64,000 nucleotides of DNA. It comes from Phycisphaerales bacterium (GTDB lineage: Bacteria > Planctomycetota > Phycisphaerae > Phycisphaerales > UBA1924). Location of the stretch: NCBI GenBank assembly GCA_020846975.1, contig JADLCX010000067.1, forward strand, positions 1 through 64,000. The letters are read 5' to 3'. A program made the position numbers and the translations under genes. Every line of letters begins with the position of its first letter. Positions within the stretch are counted from its first letter, which is position 1. This document shows positions 1 through 8,160 of the stretch, piece by piece. Below the pieces are notes generated by a model, which saw nothing but the letters and a program-made list of their open reading frames with translations, had not been told where the DNA came from and searched no databases.

Positions 1-1
1 C

Positions 2-283
2 TTCAGGATCCACGGGAGCCGGCGGGTGTGGGCGTGGATCAAGCAGTCCGGCCGGAGAGCCCGGCTGCACGGTCTCCCCCCGTACTCGCCCAACGACAAC
101 CGGATCGAGGCCGCGGTGCGGACCCCCGCGCACAAAGCCATCACCCGCACCCGCGTCGAGAGCAGCATCCAAGACCTCGTTGCCAACGTCAAGGCGTGCC
201 TCACCCGCACGGCTCGCAGAATCATGTCGGGTGAGGCCGAATCACGCGAGGCTGTTCGGACGGATCACACCGCCCACATGTTC
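2..283 (+). pseudogene. C-terminal fragment of an IS630-type transposase
   Basis: The frame is already open at the window edge and reads through the block LPPYSPNDNRIE, the usual end of the IS630/Tc1 DDE endonuclease domain (normally LPPYSP.LNPIE). The final E would be the third catalytic acid. The text upstream (ARLHG) and downstream (a basic helical tail) also fits. The frame has no stop where a transposase should end: it stays open to about 1132, across ispD on the other strand, so the natural 3' end seems lost. The 5' part lies outside the window. The end given here is only the point where ispD begins. It is probably a decayed insertion sequence; an intact gene with an odd C-terminus is less likely. 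Confidence 0.55.
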
Positions 284-1117
284 TCAAAACCGCTTGTGCG
301 CCTCCCGCCCATCCGCCCCCTTGACCCCCAGGATCGCCCGCGCCAACTTCACATCGCTGTACCGCGTGATCTTGATGTTCCCCGCCTCCCCCGGCACCAC
401 CACGACCGGCTCGCCCAGCCGCTCCACCAGCTGAGCATCGTCCGTGCTGCCCAGGTCCTTCTGCGCATACGCCCGCCGCAGCAGCCCCAACTCGAACATC
501 TGCGGCGTCTGAACCGCCACCAGTCGCGCGCGGTCCACCGTCGCCTCGACCGTTCTGCCGATCGTCCTGCCCTTGCCCGCATCCCCGAGTATTGCCGCCA
601 GCGGGTCCGCCTTGGCCTCGACCGGCTTCTCGCCCACGCGCTTCAGCGTGTCCGGCACATCCAGACCCGGAACGACGGCGCGGTGCCCCTCGCCCGCCGC
701 CGCGAACACCCGCTCGATCAACTCCGGGCTTGCGCACGGCCGCGCCGCATCGTGCACCGCCACGTGCGTGATGCTCCCGTCATCCGGCACGAGCCCGAGC
801 GCGTTCGCCACCGTCTCGTACCGGTGCGTTGCGCCGCCCTGGCACACCCTCACGCCCAGCAGCCCCAGCTTGTCCCCGTACCTGGCCTTGAACTCCGCGA
901 ACGCACCGGCATCCGCGGGCCCGGCCACGATCGTCAGCATCACATCCGGGTGCTTGCTGAACAACTCGACCGTCCGTTGCAGGACCGGCCGGCCCCCAAG
1001 TTCTTCATCCAGCTTCGAGCGAGAGAACCCCGCATCGGCCACGCCCAGGTCCGCGGCCGCCGACTCGCTGAACCGGCGAGACGAACCGGCCGCGGGAATG
1101 ATGACTGCGATGTTCAT
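284..1117 (-). CDS. ispD: 2-C-methyl-D-erythritol 4-phosphate cytidylyltransferase
   Basis: IspD joins CTP and MEP to give CDP-methylerythritol in the cytosolic non-mevalonate isoprenoid pathway. The 277-residue protein opens with the nucleotide-binding loop PAAGSSRRF (about residues 8-16), has HDAARP at about 122-127, and carries TVDR...QTPQMF and TDDAQLVE in the C-terminal half, all hallmarks of the IspD/TarI family. The loop between the glycine-rich segment and the first helix is longer than in E. coli. The ATG at 1117 is chosen because the frame upstream to 1276 is unlike the family and family homology begins at MNIAVIIPAAG. The gene stands alone, its 3' end abutting the transposase fragment. 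TarI-type ribitol cytidylyltransferase is a less likely alternative. Confidence 0.9.
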   Translation of the reverse strand: MNIAVIIPAAGSSRRFSESAAADLGVADAGFSRSKLDEELGGRPVLQRTVELFSKHPDVMLTIVAGPADAGAFAEFKARYGDKLGLLGVRVCQGGATHRYETVANALGLVPDDGSITHVAVHDAARPCASPELIERVFAAAGEGHRAVVPGLDVPDTLKRVGEKPVEAKADPLAAILGDAGKGRTIGRTVEATVDRARLVAVQTPQMFELGLLRRAYAQKDLGSTDDAQLVERLGEPVVVVPGEAGNIKITRYSDVKLARAILGVKGADGREAHKRF

Positions 1118-1232
1118 GCAGACAGAGGTTAGCCAAGGCAGCAGCGAACAGCGAAATGCGAACAGCAGGCGGCACGGGCGATCTGCGGCGGTTTCCGGCT
1201 GTTCTCTGTTCGTTATTCGATGTTCGCTGTCT

Positions 1233-2696
1233 TCACACGCACGGCGTGAAGTACGCGCCCAGGAAGTCGAACACATCTTGAACCGTCACGCCGCCGTCGC
1301 GGTTGAAATCCGCCGACGGATCGACCGCGAAGAACGCGGCCACGAAGTCGAAGAGGTCCTGAACCGTCGGCGCGCCGCCGCTGTTGTTGAAGTCCGCGGG
1401 GCACCTTGACGCGCCGTTCGGCACCGGTAGCCCGCCGATCGTCGCCGTTCCGGGCGATGTACCCTTGAACAAGCCCAGCGTCACCGCCCCCGTCGAAGGC
1501 CCGCGATTCGCCTGGAACCTGAAGTTGTACGTCGTGCTCCACCGGATCGCGTTCGCGTTCGGGTCCGTCGCCCACGGTGTCGTTGCCCACGTGATCGTGT
1601 TCGAGTTCACCGTCGCGGCCCAGTCCGTCCCGTCATACGGTTCTCCCGAGTGGTACGCGACATCGCGAAACCCGACGCTGGTGATGTTGACGCTCGGGCC
1701 GCTCGCTTTGGGAAGCGAGAACGACCCGATCGACCGGTCCGAGTTCATGTTGTGCACCGCGTACTCGTACTGCCACAGCCCGGCGCCGAGGTCCATCACT
1801 CTCGCCGCCACGCCCACGCGCCCATCGCCCGCGATGTCCGTGTACCCGATCGTCACCGCGGGGTCCGCTGCTCGCCAGGCATCCAGGGCGGGGCGCATCG
1901 CCGCCGTGTCGCCCGTGAACGCAAGCACGTACCCTTGCGAGCCCGTCACGCACACCTGCTCGCCCGCCTCGCCGTCGGTCAACGGACCCACCACGACCTC
2001 GCGATACGAACTGTTGTTGATCCGCTGGGTCGGTCCTTCGTTCAGGTCCGGGCTCGGCGTCGGCGGGACCAGCGGCGTGATGTACACCACCTCCACAAAG
2101 TACCTCGCTCCCGGGTAGTTCGCCGGGTTCAGGTCCGCATTGGCCAGTTGAATCCGCTTCGTCAGGCAGTTGAACGTGCTCGAACTGCCCCAGCCCATCG
2201 ACGGCGGGTACGGGAACGCGCCCGTCGAGGCGTTCACCTCCGACCGCGGGCCCAGGTTCGACTGCTGCCCGTTCAGGAACGCGTTGTACGTATCCGTCGC
2301 GAACGGCCCCAGCGAGTCGCAGAACGTATCGCCCTGGTAAGTCGAGCCCGGCACCAGGTTCGTGCAACTCGGCCAGTCCGCGGCGCAGAAGCTGTGCTTC
2401 AACCAGTTCATCCCGATCTGCTCGAAGCGACCGTTGTGCAGCCGGTAGACCTGCGTCCCGATCAGCGGGTGCTGGTTGTTCAGGTACACCCACGCCGCGG
2501 TGCGGTTCCCGATGTTGCACGCCACCGTCGTCACCGAGTACCCGGTGATCCCGTTCAGCGTGCCGTGCTTGATGATCCCTTCTCCGCTCCCGTCGGCGCC
2601 GATGCCGCTGGTCACGACATCCGGCCCCGCCCACGCCGCGGCCGCCAAAACTAGCGCGGCCGCGGCCGCGCCCACAACTCCTTGACGACCCTTCAC
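1233..2696 (-). CDS. Exported protein with duplicated C-terminal GC-type dockerin tag
   Basis: This 487-residue protein starts with a signal peptide (basic MKGR, then an Ala/Val-rich core ending in AWAG). The body is a low-charge Thr/Ser/Asn-rich region with several cysteines and no recognised enzyme motif. The last ~60 residues hold two copies of an EF-hand-like unit: ADFNNSGGAPTVQDLFDF and ADFNRDGGVTVQDVFDFLG. Dockerin loops of this kind place Ca ligands at positions 1, 3, 5 and 12 (D, N, D, D in the second copy); the first copy has an extra residue in the loop. The protein ends in CV. Such tags are known from planctomycete exported proteins and are thought to mediate attachment or sorting. 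Function of the body is unknown. Confidence 0.8.
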   Translation of the reverse strand: MKGRQGVVGAAAAALVLAAAAWAGPDVVTSGIGADGSGEGIIKHGTLNGITGYSVTTVACNIGNRTAAWVYLNNQHPLIGTQVYRLHNGRFEQIGMNWLKHSFCAADWPSCTNLVPGSTYQGDTFCDSLGPFATDTYNAFLNGQQSNLGPRSEVNASTGAFPYPPSMGWGSSSTFNCLTKRIQLANADLNPANYPGARYFVEVVYITPLVPPTPSPDLNEGPTQRINNSSYREVVVGPLTDGEAGEQVCVTGSQGYVLAFTGDTAAMRPALDAWRAADPAVTIGYTDIAGDGRVGVAARVMDLGAGLWQYEYAVHNMNSDRSIGSFSLPKASGPSVNITSVGFRDVAYHSGEPYDGTDWAATVNSNTITWATTPWATDPNANAIRWSTTYNFRFQANRGPSTGAVTLGLFKGTSPGTATIGGLPVPNGASRCPADFNNSGGAPTVQDLFDFVAAFFAVDPSADFNRDGGVTVQDVFDFLGAYFTPCV

Positions 2697-3087
2697 GCGA
2701 TGGTCTCCTGGTGCCCGCTTTGAGCCCTCGGTATTCTAAGGGCTCGCCCGCGCTCCGGCCGCGCGAATTCCGGCCGTTCCCGCGGCACGCCCGCCGCCGC
2801 GTCCCATAATCGCTTCGAGAGACCCAACCCGTGATACGCGCGGCCCATGTCGTCAAGCTCACCGAACACGGCCGAGACAGGGGCGCGATCCCCCACGCGA
2901 TCATGAAGCACTAGACGGGCTGCCACACCGGCCTCCCCAAGCACCTGCACTCGCTCTCCGGGAAGCTCGGCGAGGCTGCCGAGCCTGCCCTTGATGCGCC
3001 CGCCGCCGGTGCCCTGAAACAGAGAGGCCCCGGCATGATCTGCCGGGGCCCTGGTGAATCGATTGAGAATCCGCCGTCGCGACCGGC
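2697..3087. other. Intergenic region without a convincing gene
   Basis: About 390 bases separate two minus-strand genes. The half next to 3087 holds a strong hairpin (3026-3050). A 27-codon plus-strand frame starting with GTG at 2832 and ending at 2915 has no recognisable content. Nothing else is supported. Confidence 0.5.
3026..3050 (-). terminator. Hairpin downstream of the ClpP-like gene
   Basis: A perfect 10-bp GC-rich stem, GGCCCCGGCA with TGCCGGGGCC, around the loop TGATC lies 38 bases beyond the stop of the minus-strand gene ending at 3088. There is no clear U tract, so it could end transcription or stabilise the 3' end. Confidence 0.55.
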
Positions 3088-4377
3088 TTACCGGCGCGAC
3101 AGACGCTTGATCAGTTCTTCCTGCTGGTCGAACCATTCCTGGTCGATGCCCGTGAACATGCCGAAGTTCTTGTTCAACTTGAACAGCGAGCGCAGCTCCT
3201 CGAGGTAGCGACGGGCCTTCCCGATGAAGCCGCCCCGCTCGTCGGCATCCTGCGCCTGCGATGCGAACTGGATCTGGATGCCGTACTGCTGGTAAACCGT
3301 CTGCCAGCGGCGGTGAGCGCTGTCCGACTTCTTCAGTTGATCATCGATGTACTTGCTGGCCTCCTGGCCGGCCCACACCACCTCGCCCAGGCCCATCACC
3401 TGAGCCAGCTCTTCCTTCGTCGCCGCGATGCCCTTGCCGAACTTGTAGCGCATCGCGTCCTGGGCCGTCAGCGTCAGGATCTGGTCAGGCGGGTTCACCT
3501 GGTTCTGGCCCGTGTTGTCCTGGAACCAGTGCACCTCGCCCGTCACATCGTCGATCGTCGCGCTCAGCGGAACCTGGATCTGCATCGCCTTCATGATGAA
3601 GGGCGACCGCTTGCCCCACGCCGACGCCTTCTCCATCAGCGCGATGACCATCTCCAGCTGCACGCCCTTGACCGCGACCAGGTTGCCCGACCAGCCCGTG
3701 CAGGCGCCGACGTTCCCGTTCGGCAGGAAATACCACTCCTCGATCGGCCACGGCGACATCGCCGCGCACGAGATCGCCGACTCCACCCACGCCACCGTGC
3801 GGAACCGGGTCTTGTACTCGTTCTGGTACAGTTTCTGGAACGGCTCCATCTCCGACAGCGCGCCGCCGCCCGAGTGGATCCGCACCACCACGACCTGCAC
3901 TTTGTCCTTTTCCAGCAGCGGGATCGCGCGGCGCCAATCCTCGGCCGTGATCTCGCGGCCGACCATGTCGTTCACATCCTTGCCCCACTCCGACGGCGCG
4001 CCGAAGTTCAGGATCGCGACCCGCGTCGCGCCGCTGTTCAGAACCTTGTCGGACTCGGCCTTCTTCTCTTCCTTGGTCTTGTCCTTCTCCGCCTTCTCGG
4101 CCGGCGCCGAAGCCGTGGACCCGGTCGCCGGGTTGGCCGCGTCCCGCTCCACCTTGTTGACCTCGGCCTTGTCGATCGTGAGGATCGACTGGATCCCGCC
4201 GACCTTGATCCGGATCCGGACAAACGTCTCGGTCTCCGAGACGATCGTCCCTTCGTGCACCGTTCCATCCTTCAACACGACCTTGTCGGCCATCGCCTCG
4301 GGAGAGAATGCCAGCACGGCCCCCGCCACGACCAGCGCGGCGGTCGCGGCCTTCATCATTCGGAAAAAACGGTTCAT
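3088..4377 (-). CDS. Exported ClpP/NfeD-like putative serine protease, paralogue 1
   Basis: The 429-residue protein has a signal peptide (MNRFFRMMKAATAALVVAG... to AMA), then a small beta-rich domain (DGTVHEGTIVSETETFVRI), a charged Lys/Glu linker (about 85-110), and a ClpP-fold core. Core features are VVVVRIHSGGGALSEM, matching the oxyanion-strand LRINSPGG of SppA/NfeD proteins, and ESAISCAAM followed by EEWYFLPNGNVGA, where the serine of ISCAA lies where NfeD-type proteases have their nucleophile. A basic helical tail follows. GAGGA lies 9 bases before the ATG. It sits 72 bases after a paralogue (4450-5931) on the same strand, so the two are probably cotranscribed. Activity and substrate are unknown. 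Confidence 0.65.
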   Translation of the reverse strand: MNRFFRMMKAATAALVVAGAVLAFSPEAMADKVVLKDGTVHEGTIVSETETFVRIRIKVGGIQSILTIDKAEVNKVERDAANPATGSTASAPAEKAEKDKTKEEKKAESDKVLNSGATRVAILNFGAPSEWGKDVNDMVGREITAEDWRRAIPLLEKDKVQVVVVRIHSGGGALSEMEPFQKLYQNEYKTRFRTVAWVESAISCAAMSPWPIEEWYFLPNGNVGACTGWSGNLVAVKGVQLEMVIALMEKASAWGKRSPFIMKAMQIQVPLSATIDDVTGEVHWFQDNTGQNQVNPPDQILTLTAQDAMRYKFGKGIAATKEELAQVMGLGEVVWAGQEASKYIDDQLKKSDSAHRRWQTVYQQYGIQIQFASQAQDADERGGFIGKARRYLEELRSLFKLNKNFGMFTGIDQEWFDQQEELIKRLSRR

Positions 4378-4449
4378 CGTGGTGATCCTCGCAAACTTGG
4401 CTGTGTGTCGGAAGTTAGGTGATTCAGATGCCGGACGGTCGCGGTTGTT

Positions 4450-5931
4450 TCAGCGCCGGTCCTTGTCCGCCTGCTGCTGCGCGTCGAGTTCCGTGATGAG
4501 CAGGTCGATCCGCTGGATGAAGTTCTCGGGGTACGCGCGGATCCGCTGAGGGTTGATCGACTCGGCATACCGCGCGAGCAGGGGCTTCATCTGCTTCAGC
4601 AGCGACTTCCGGCGACCGCGCGCCTCGGTCCGCTCCCGATACCCGGCCGGCTGCCGCACCTCGACATCCAGGTACTGCTGCAGCAGCCGCGTGAAGTTCT
4701 CCTCCGCCTGGGCCACCTGGCGGCTCCAACTCTTCAGGATCTCCGTCGCCGCGCCCTTGACCACCTGGTAGTTCCGCGGCAGGCCCATGCGGTCCATCAG
4801 GTCATCCAGCGTGTCGGCGGTGCCCTTCGACAGCCCAAGCCGGAACGCCATCTCCGCGTTGAGCGTGAGCACGTCGTTGCCCCGGCCGCGGATGATGTCC
4901 TGGATCGCGTCGCGACGATCGTCCTTTCCGTCGTCGGTCAGCAGGATCTCGTCCGCCGATTCCGGCATCCGATCCAGAAACTCGGGCGTCCCGTTCTTGA
5001 ACGAGACCGAGAGCACGTAGTCGGCGCGGCACATCGCCGCCATGATCTTCTTGTCGTGCCCGCCCTGCTCGGCAAAGCCGAACGCCCGCGCCAGCCGCAG
5101 CGAGATCTGCTTCTCACGCACCACCGCGTCGCCCCGGCCGGCGAACAGCGTGTCCGCGTACCCGATCCCACCCAGCAGCCCCTCGCTGGTGAAATAGATG
5201 TCCTTCGCCGCAAACGGCAGGAACGCCGCGGAGCCCATCGCCTTGTTGATCCAACTCACCATCCGCGGCTTCTTGGGGATGCTGCTGTCCGTGCTCATCT
5301 TCTGGTACAGCAGGTCGGCGATCTTCCGCGCCGTATCCATCTGATCGAACGCGCCCTGGTCGTGCTCGATGTCCATCTTGTCCTCACCCTGGTGGGTGAA
5401 CTCGTGGTCGAACCTCATCACCAGCACGTCGGGCTGCTGCACCTTGATGTCCTCGTACACCTCCTGCATCGGCGTGATCGAGACATCGCGACCGAACTCC
5501 CCGCGCATGTCCAGCACGTAGACGCGCGGACCCTCGCCCGCCTGCGCGTTGGAGCCGGTGGCCGGCCTGGTCTCCTTCACCGCTTCGGGCTTCTTCTCCT
5601 CGGTCTTGGCCGGCGCGGGGTCCGTGCTCGCGGGAAGGTGCTTGATCTCCAGGATGTCGGCCTTGCTGTACTCCGTCTCGGCCTTCATCCCGGCGATCTC
5701 GACGCGAACCTTCACGATCGTTGCCGACTCGCTGATCAACTCACCCCGAACCTCGTTCCCGTTCCGGAAGATGATGAGCACGGGCTTCACGTCGGTCGCG
5801 GCCGTCGTCGGCTGGTCCTTCTTTGCATCCGACTTGCCGGTCTGCGCCATCGCCGTCGGAGCCGTCATGGCCGCCGCGCCCAGAGCCAGGCCCAGAACCG
5901 CCGCCATCGCCCATCGTGTCATCGGTTTCAT
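4450..5931 (-). CDS. Exported ClpP/NfeD-like putative serine protease, paralogue 2
   Basis: Same architecture as its downstream neighbour: signal peptide (MKPMTRWAMAAVLGLALGAAA to AMAQ), a beta-rich RNGNEVRGELISESATIVKV domain, a Pro/Lys/Glu linker, then a ClpP-like core of VYVLDMRGEFGRD, VLVMRFDHEF and AMGSAAFLPFAAKDIYF. The GSAAF serine aligns with ISCAA of the neighbour, but the SGGG oxyanion segment is replaced by DHEF. The protein is 493 residues with a helical, charged C-terminus. The ATG at 5931 is preferred over a GTG at 5946 because the signal peptide begins there and AGGG lies 8 bases upstream. A 12-base tandem repeat lies 60 bases before the start. Probably first gene of a two-gene unit. 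Confidence 0.6.
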   Translation of the reverse strand: MKPMTRWAMAAVLGLALGAAAMTAPTAMAQTGKSDAKKDQPTTAATDVKPVLIIFRNGNEVRGELISESATIVKVRVEIAGMKAETEYSKADILEIKHLPASTDPAPAKTEEKKPEAVKETRPATGSNAQAGEGPRVYVLDMRGEFGRDVSITPMQEVYEDIKVQQPDVLVMRFDHEFTHQGEDKMDIEHDQGAFDQMDTARKIADLLYQKMSTDSSIPKKPRMVSWINKAMGSAAFLPFAAKDIYFTSEGLLGGIGYADTLFAGRGDAVVREKQISLRLARAFGFAEQGGHDKKIMAAMCRADYVLSVSFKNGTPEFLDRMPESADEILLTDDGKDDRRDAIQDIIRGRGNDVLTLNAEMAFRLGLSKGTADTLDDLMDRMGLPRNYQVVKGAATEILKSWSRQVAQAEENFTRLLQQYLDVEVRQPAGYRERTEARGRRKSLLKQMKPLLARYAESINPQRIRAYPENFIQRIDLLITELDAQQQADKDRR

Positions 5932-5990
5932 GCGTGCATCCCTCACTGGTCAGACTTGCTCGTTCAGTTCCGTGTTCCGTCGCGATCCAA

Positions 5991-6029
5991 CCGCCGACTC
6001 CACCGCCGACCCCACCGCCGTCCCCACCG
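5991..6029. repeat. 12-base tandem repeat upstream of ClpP-like paralogue 2
   Basis: Three successive 12-mers CCGCCGACTCCA, CCGCCGACCCCA and CCGCCGTCCCCA, plus a partial fourth, lie between the nucleotidyltransferase stop and the ClpP-like start. Read on the minus strand, the coding direction, the block is a run of GG and GGGG tracts within the 5' leader. Confidence 0.85.
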
Positions 6030-6107
6030 GGAGACCCGTCGGCCGATCGACCCGTTCCAACCGCTCCGCCCGGAACCGGGCGGCGCTCCCTCCGACCCCG
6101 TACCACT

Positions 6108-7406
6108 TTAGACGTACAACCTCCGGGCAAGTTCCACGGCTTCGTTCTGGTCCCGGACTCTCCCCTCCAACTGGGCGTCATACACATCGTCCAAGACCCG
6201 CTTGAATGAGGGGCTCGGAGAGAACCCCGCCCCGATCAGGTCATTTCCATCCAGCAAGGGTGCCGGATTCAAGCCGATTCCATCCGATTTGTGTTTGCTT
6301 ATTGTCTGGGTAATCGAGATCAGGGCTTGTGAATCCGTCGCCCGGACGAGCTGGCTTGATCCAGCGAACCACGACGATGAGGCCCAGCGCTTCTGCCGCG
6401 CCACCGTCGCCGCGGACCACGCCCGCGTCAGATATTGGTGTCCGCGCAGGATCGCCGCGAGCTCGGCGCTCTCCTCGTTGCTCAGGCAGAGCGCGGCCCG
6501 CCAGCGTCGGCTCAGGGCGCCGATGTCCTCATCGCCCAATCCCGAGCCGGCCGCGCCGGTCCGGTCGAGCGCCCACGCGCCCAGCGGCACACCCACCGAG
6601 GGCTGCATGTGCTCGATCTGACGCAGGACCGCCGGCTCGACCCGCCGCGCCGCCTCGGTGAGCACGGGCGCGTCCAGCCCGAGTTGCTGGAGCAGTTCGA
6701 CCGCGTGGGCGCGCGAGGGATGCAGCAGAATCCGCCGCAGCTCATCGCCGATCCGCTCGCGGCTCACGCCCCGCAGTTCCGCCGCGTGGCGGGTCAGCGC
6801 GCCCGCGGTCGCCGGATCGATCGCGAATCCCAGCCGCGCCGCGAACCGCACCGCGCGCAGAGCCCGCAGGTGGTCTTCGGCCAGCCGTTTGTCCGGATCG
6901 CCCACCGCGCGGATCAGCCGCGCCGAGAGATCGGCCGCGCCGTTCACGTGGTCGATGATCCTCCCCTCTGCCGCCCGTTCCGCCGGCGTTGCAAGATCGT
7001 CCGGTTCCGCGAGCGGATCGAGGAACAGCGCGTTGATCGTGAAATCCCGGCGTGCGGCATCCTCCTGCGGCGATGAGAACACCACGTGGTCCGGCCGCCG
7101 CGCATCGCTGTACGGCCCATCGGCCCGGAACGTCGCCACCTCGACCGTCACGCGCTCCCCGCCCACCTGCTCGTGCACCAGCACCACGCCGAACGCCGCG
7201 CCCACCTCTGCCGTGCGGTTGAAAAGCTGCGAGATTCTCGCCGGGGTCGCGTCGGTCGCCACGTCGTAGTCCGTCGGCCGCAAGCCCAAGAGCGCATCGC
7301 GCACGCACCCGCCCGCGAAGTACGCGGTGTGCCCCGCCTCGCGCAGGCGGCGGAGGATCTGCGTGGCCGCGGCTCGTGCGGCGGCGGGATTGGCGGCTCG
7401 GGCCAT
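6108..7406 (-). CDS. CCA tRNA nucleotidyltransferase / poly(A) polymerase family protein
   Basis: Class II template-independent nucleotidyltransferase acting on RNA 3' ends, either CCA addition to tRNA or polyadenylation. In the 432-residue product the signature AGGCVRDALLG is at residues 31-41, followed by TDYDVATDATP with the metal-binding DxD at 46-48, then RRDFTINAL, an RLIRAVGDPDKRLAEDHLRALRAVRFAARLGF segment and ISRERIGDEL-like SRERIGDEL; this order is diagnostic of the PcnB/Cca family. No HD phosphohydrolase motif is visible in the C-terminal part. The ATG at 7406 begins directly before the conserved region; the frame upstream is unlike the family. It lies 20 bases after the AhpD-like gene, so the two may be cotranscribed. 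Which of the two activities applies cannot be told from sequence. Confidence 0.88.
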   Translation of the reverse strand: MARAANPAAARAAATQILRRLREAGHTAYFAGGCVRDALLGLRPTDYDVATDATPARISQLFNRTAEVGAAFGVVLVHEQVGGERVTVEVATFRADGPYSDARRPDHVVFSSPQEDAARRDFTINALFLDPLAEPDDLATPAERAAEGRIIDHVNGAADLSARLIRAVGDPDKRLAEDHLRALRAVRFAARLGFAIDPATAGALTRHAAELRGVSRERIGDELRRILLHPSRAHAVELLQQLGLDAPVLTEAARRVEPAVLRQIEHMQPSVGVPLGAWALDRTGAAGSGLGDEDIGALSRRWRAALCLSNEESAELAAILRGHQYLTRAWSAATVARQKRWASSSWFAGSSQLVRATDSQALISITQTISKHKSDGIGLNPAPLLDGNDLIGAGFSPSPSFKRVLDDVYDAQLEGRVRDQNEAVELARRLYV

Positions 7407-7426
7407 GGGCTCAGGGTAAGCCGCCC

Positions 7427-7810
7427 TCAGTGTGCGGCGTGCTTTCTGGCCTCTTCCAGAAACTCCACCGCCCGCCGCAGGTGCGGGATCACGATCGAAC
7501 CGCCCACGATCAGCGCGATGTCGAAGGTCTCCCAGATCTGCCGGTCCGAGCACCCCGCCTTCACGCACTGGTCGATGTGGTAGGCGATGCAGTCATCGCA
7601 CCGCAGCACCATCGACGCGCTCAGCCCCAGCAGTTCCTTGCTCTTCTTGTCCAGCCCGGGCGGCGCTTCCGCGCTGGTGTCGCGATAGGCCTGATCGTCG
7701 AGCGCGAAGAACCGCCTGGTGACCAGCGTCCCCCCGCCCCGCTCCTGAGGGCCCAGGATCTTCTCGTTCAGACGCGCGCGGAAGGCCTGAAAGTCGGCGT
7801 AGCGGGGCAT
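7427..7810 (-). CDS. Carboxymuconolactone decarboxylase / AhpD-like protein
   Basis: A 127-residue protein with the AhpD core: KELLGLSASMVLRCDDCIAYH, with C71, C74 and H78 forming the redox CxxC...H motif, and a following helix pair ETFDIALIVGGSIVIPHL. Family members act as peroxidase-linked disulfide reductases or as decarboxylases; the CxxC makes an antioxidant role more likely. The ATG at 7810 fits the compact family length; the longer open frame upstream is low-complexity and not conserved-looking. It is followed after 20 bases by the nucleotidyltransferase gene. Confidence 0.82.
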   Translation of the reverse strand: MPRYADFQAFRARLNEKILGPQERGGGTLVTRRFFALDDQAYRDTSAEAPPGLDKKSKELLGLSASMVLRCDDCIAYHIDQCVKAGCSDRQIWETFDIALIVGGSIVIPHLRRAVEFLEEARKHAAH

Positions 7811-8160
7811 GTGTGGAGCATACGCTCCGGCGGCCACGCTGTTGGCGAGCTGGCGGTGACATCCGGGCGGACGTTGGTCTCGCCATGAGCGTCGCGAGCA
7901 CCAACCCGAACTGCACGCGTCCGTCGCTCGACCGAGCCTGCGTCGGGCGCCGGACCTCGAACCCGAGCGCCCCACGCCTTGATCCATTCCTTGACAGTGC
8001 CGAACCCTCACAAGCCACCCGCACGCGGCGTTGCCGCCGCGTGCGGGGCCGGCGGGTGCAATCCGGCAGGGTGAGGACGAGGGCCGTCCGGTCGCCCGGA
8101 AGTGGGTTCATTACCCACCGACGATCATGGTCCGGCCCCGATCCGTGGCTCCCGGTTGCG
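7811..8160. other. Intergenic region holding one strong hairpin
   Basis: About 350 bases between the dockerin gene 3' end and the AhpD-like start, both on the minus strand. Apart from the hairpin at 8018-8047 nothing gene-like is seen; short open frames here lack recognisable content. It must contain the AhpD-like promoter, but no convincing -35/-10 pair was identified. Confidence 0.5.
8018..8047 (-). terminator. Hairpin downstream of dockerin/Ig gene
   Basis: A perfect 13-bp stem, CCCGCACGCGGCG with CGCCGCGTGCGGG, around loop TTGC, about 115 bases beyond the stop at 8161. No U tract follows; position and strength suggest a terminator or 3' stabiliser. Confidence 0.55.
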
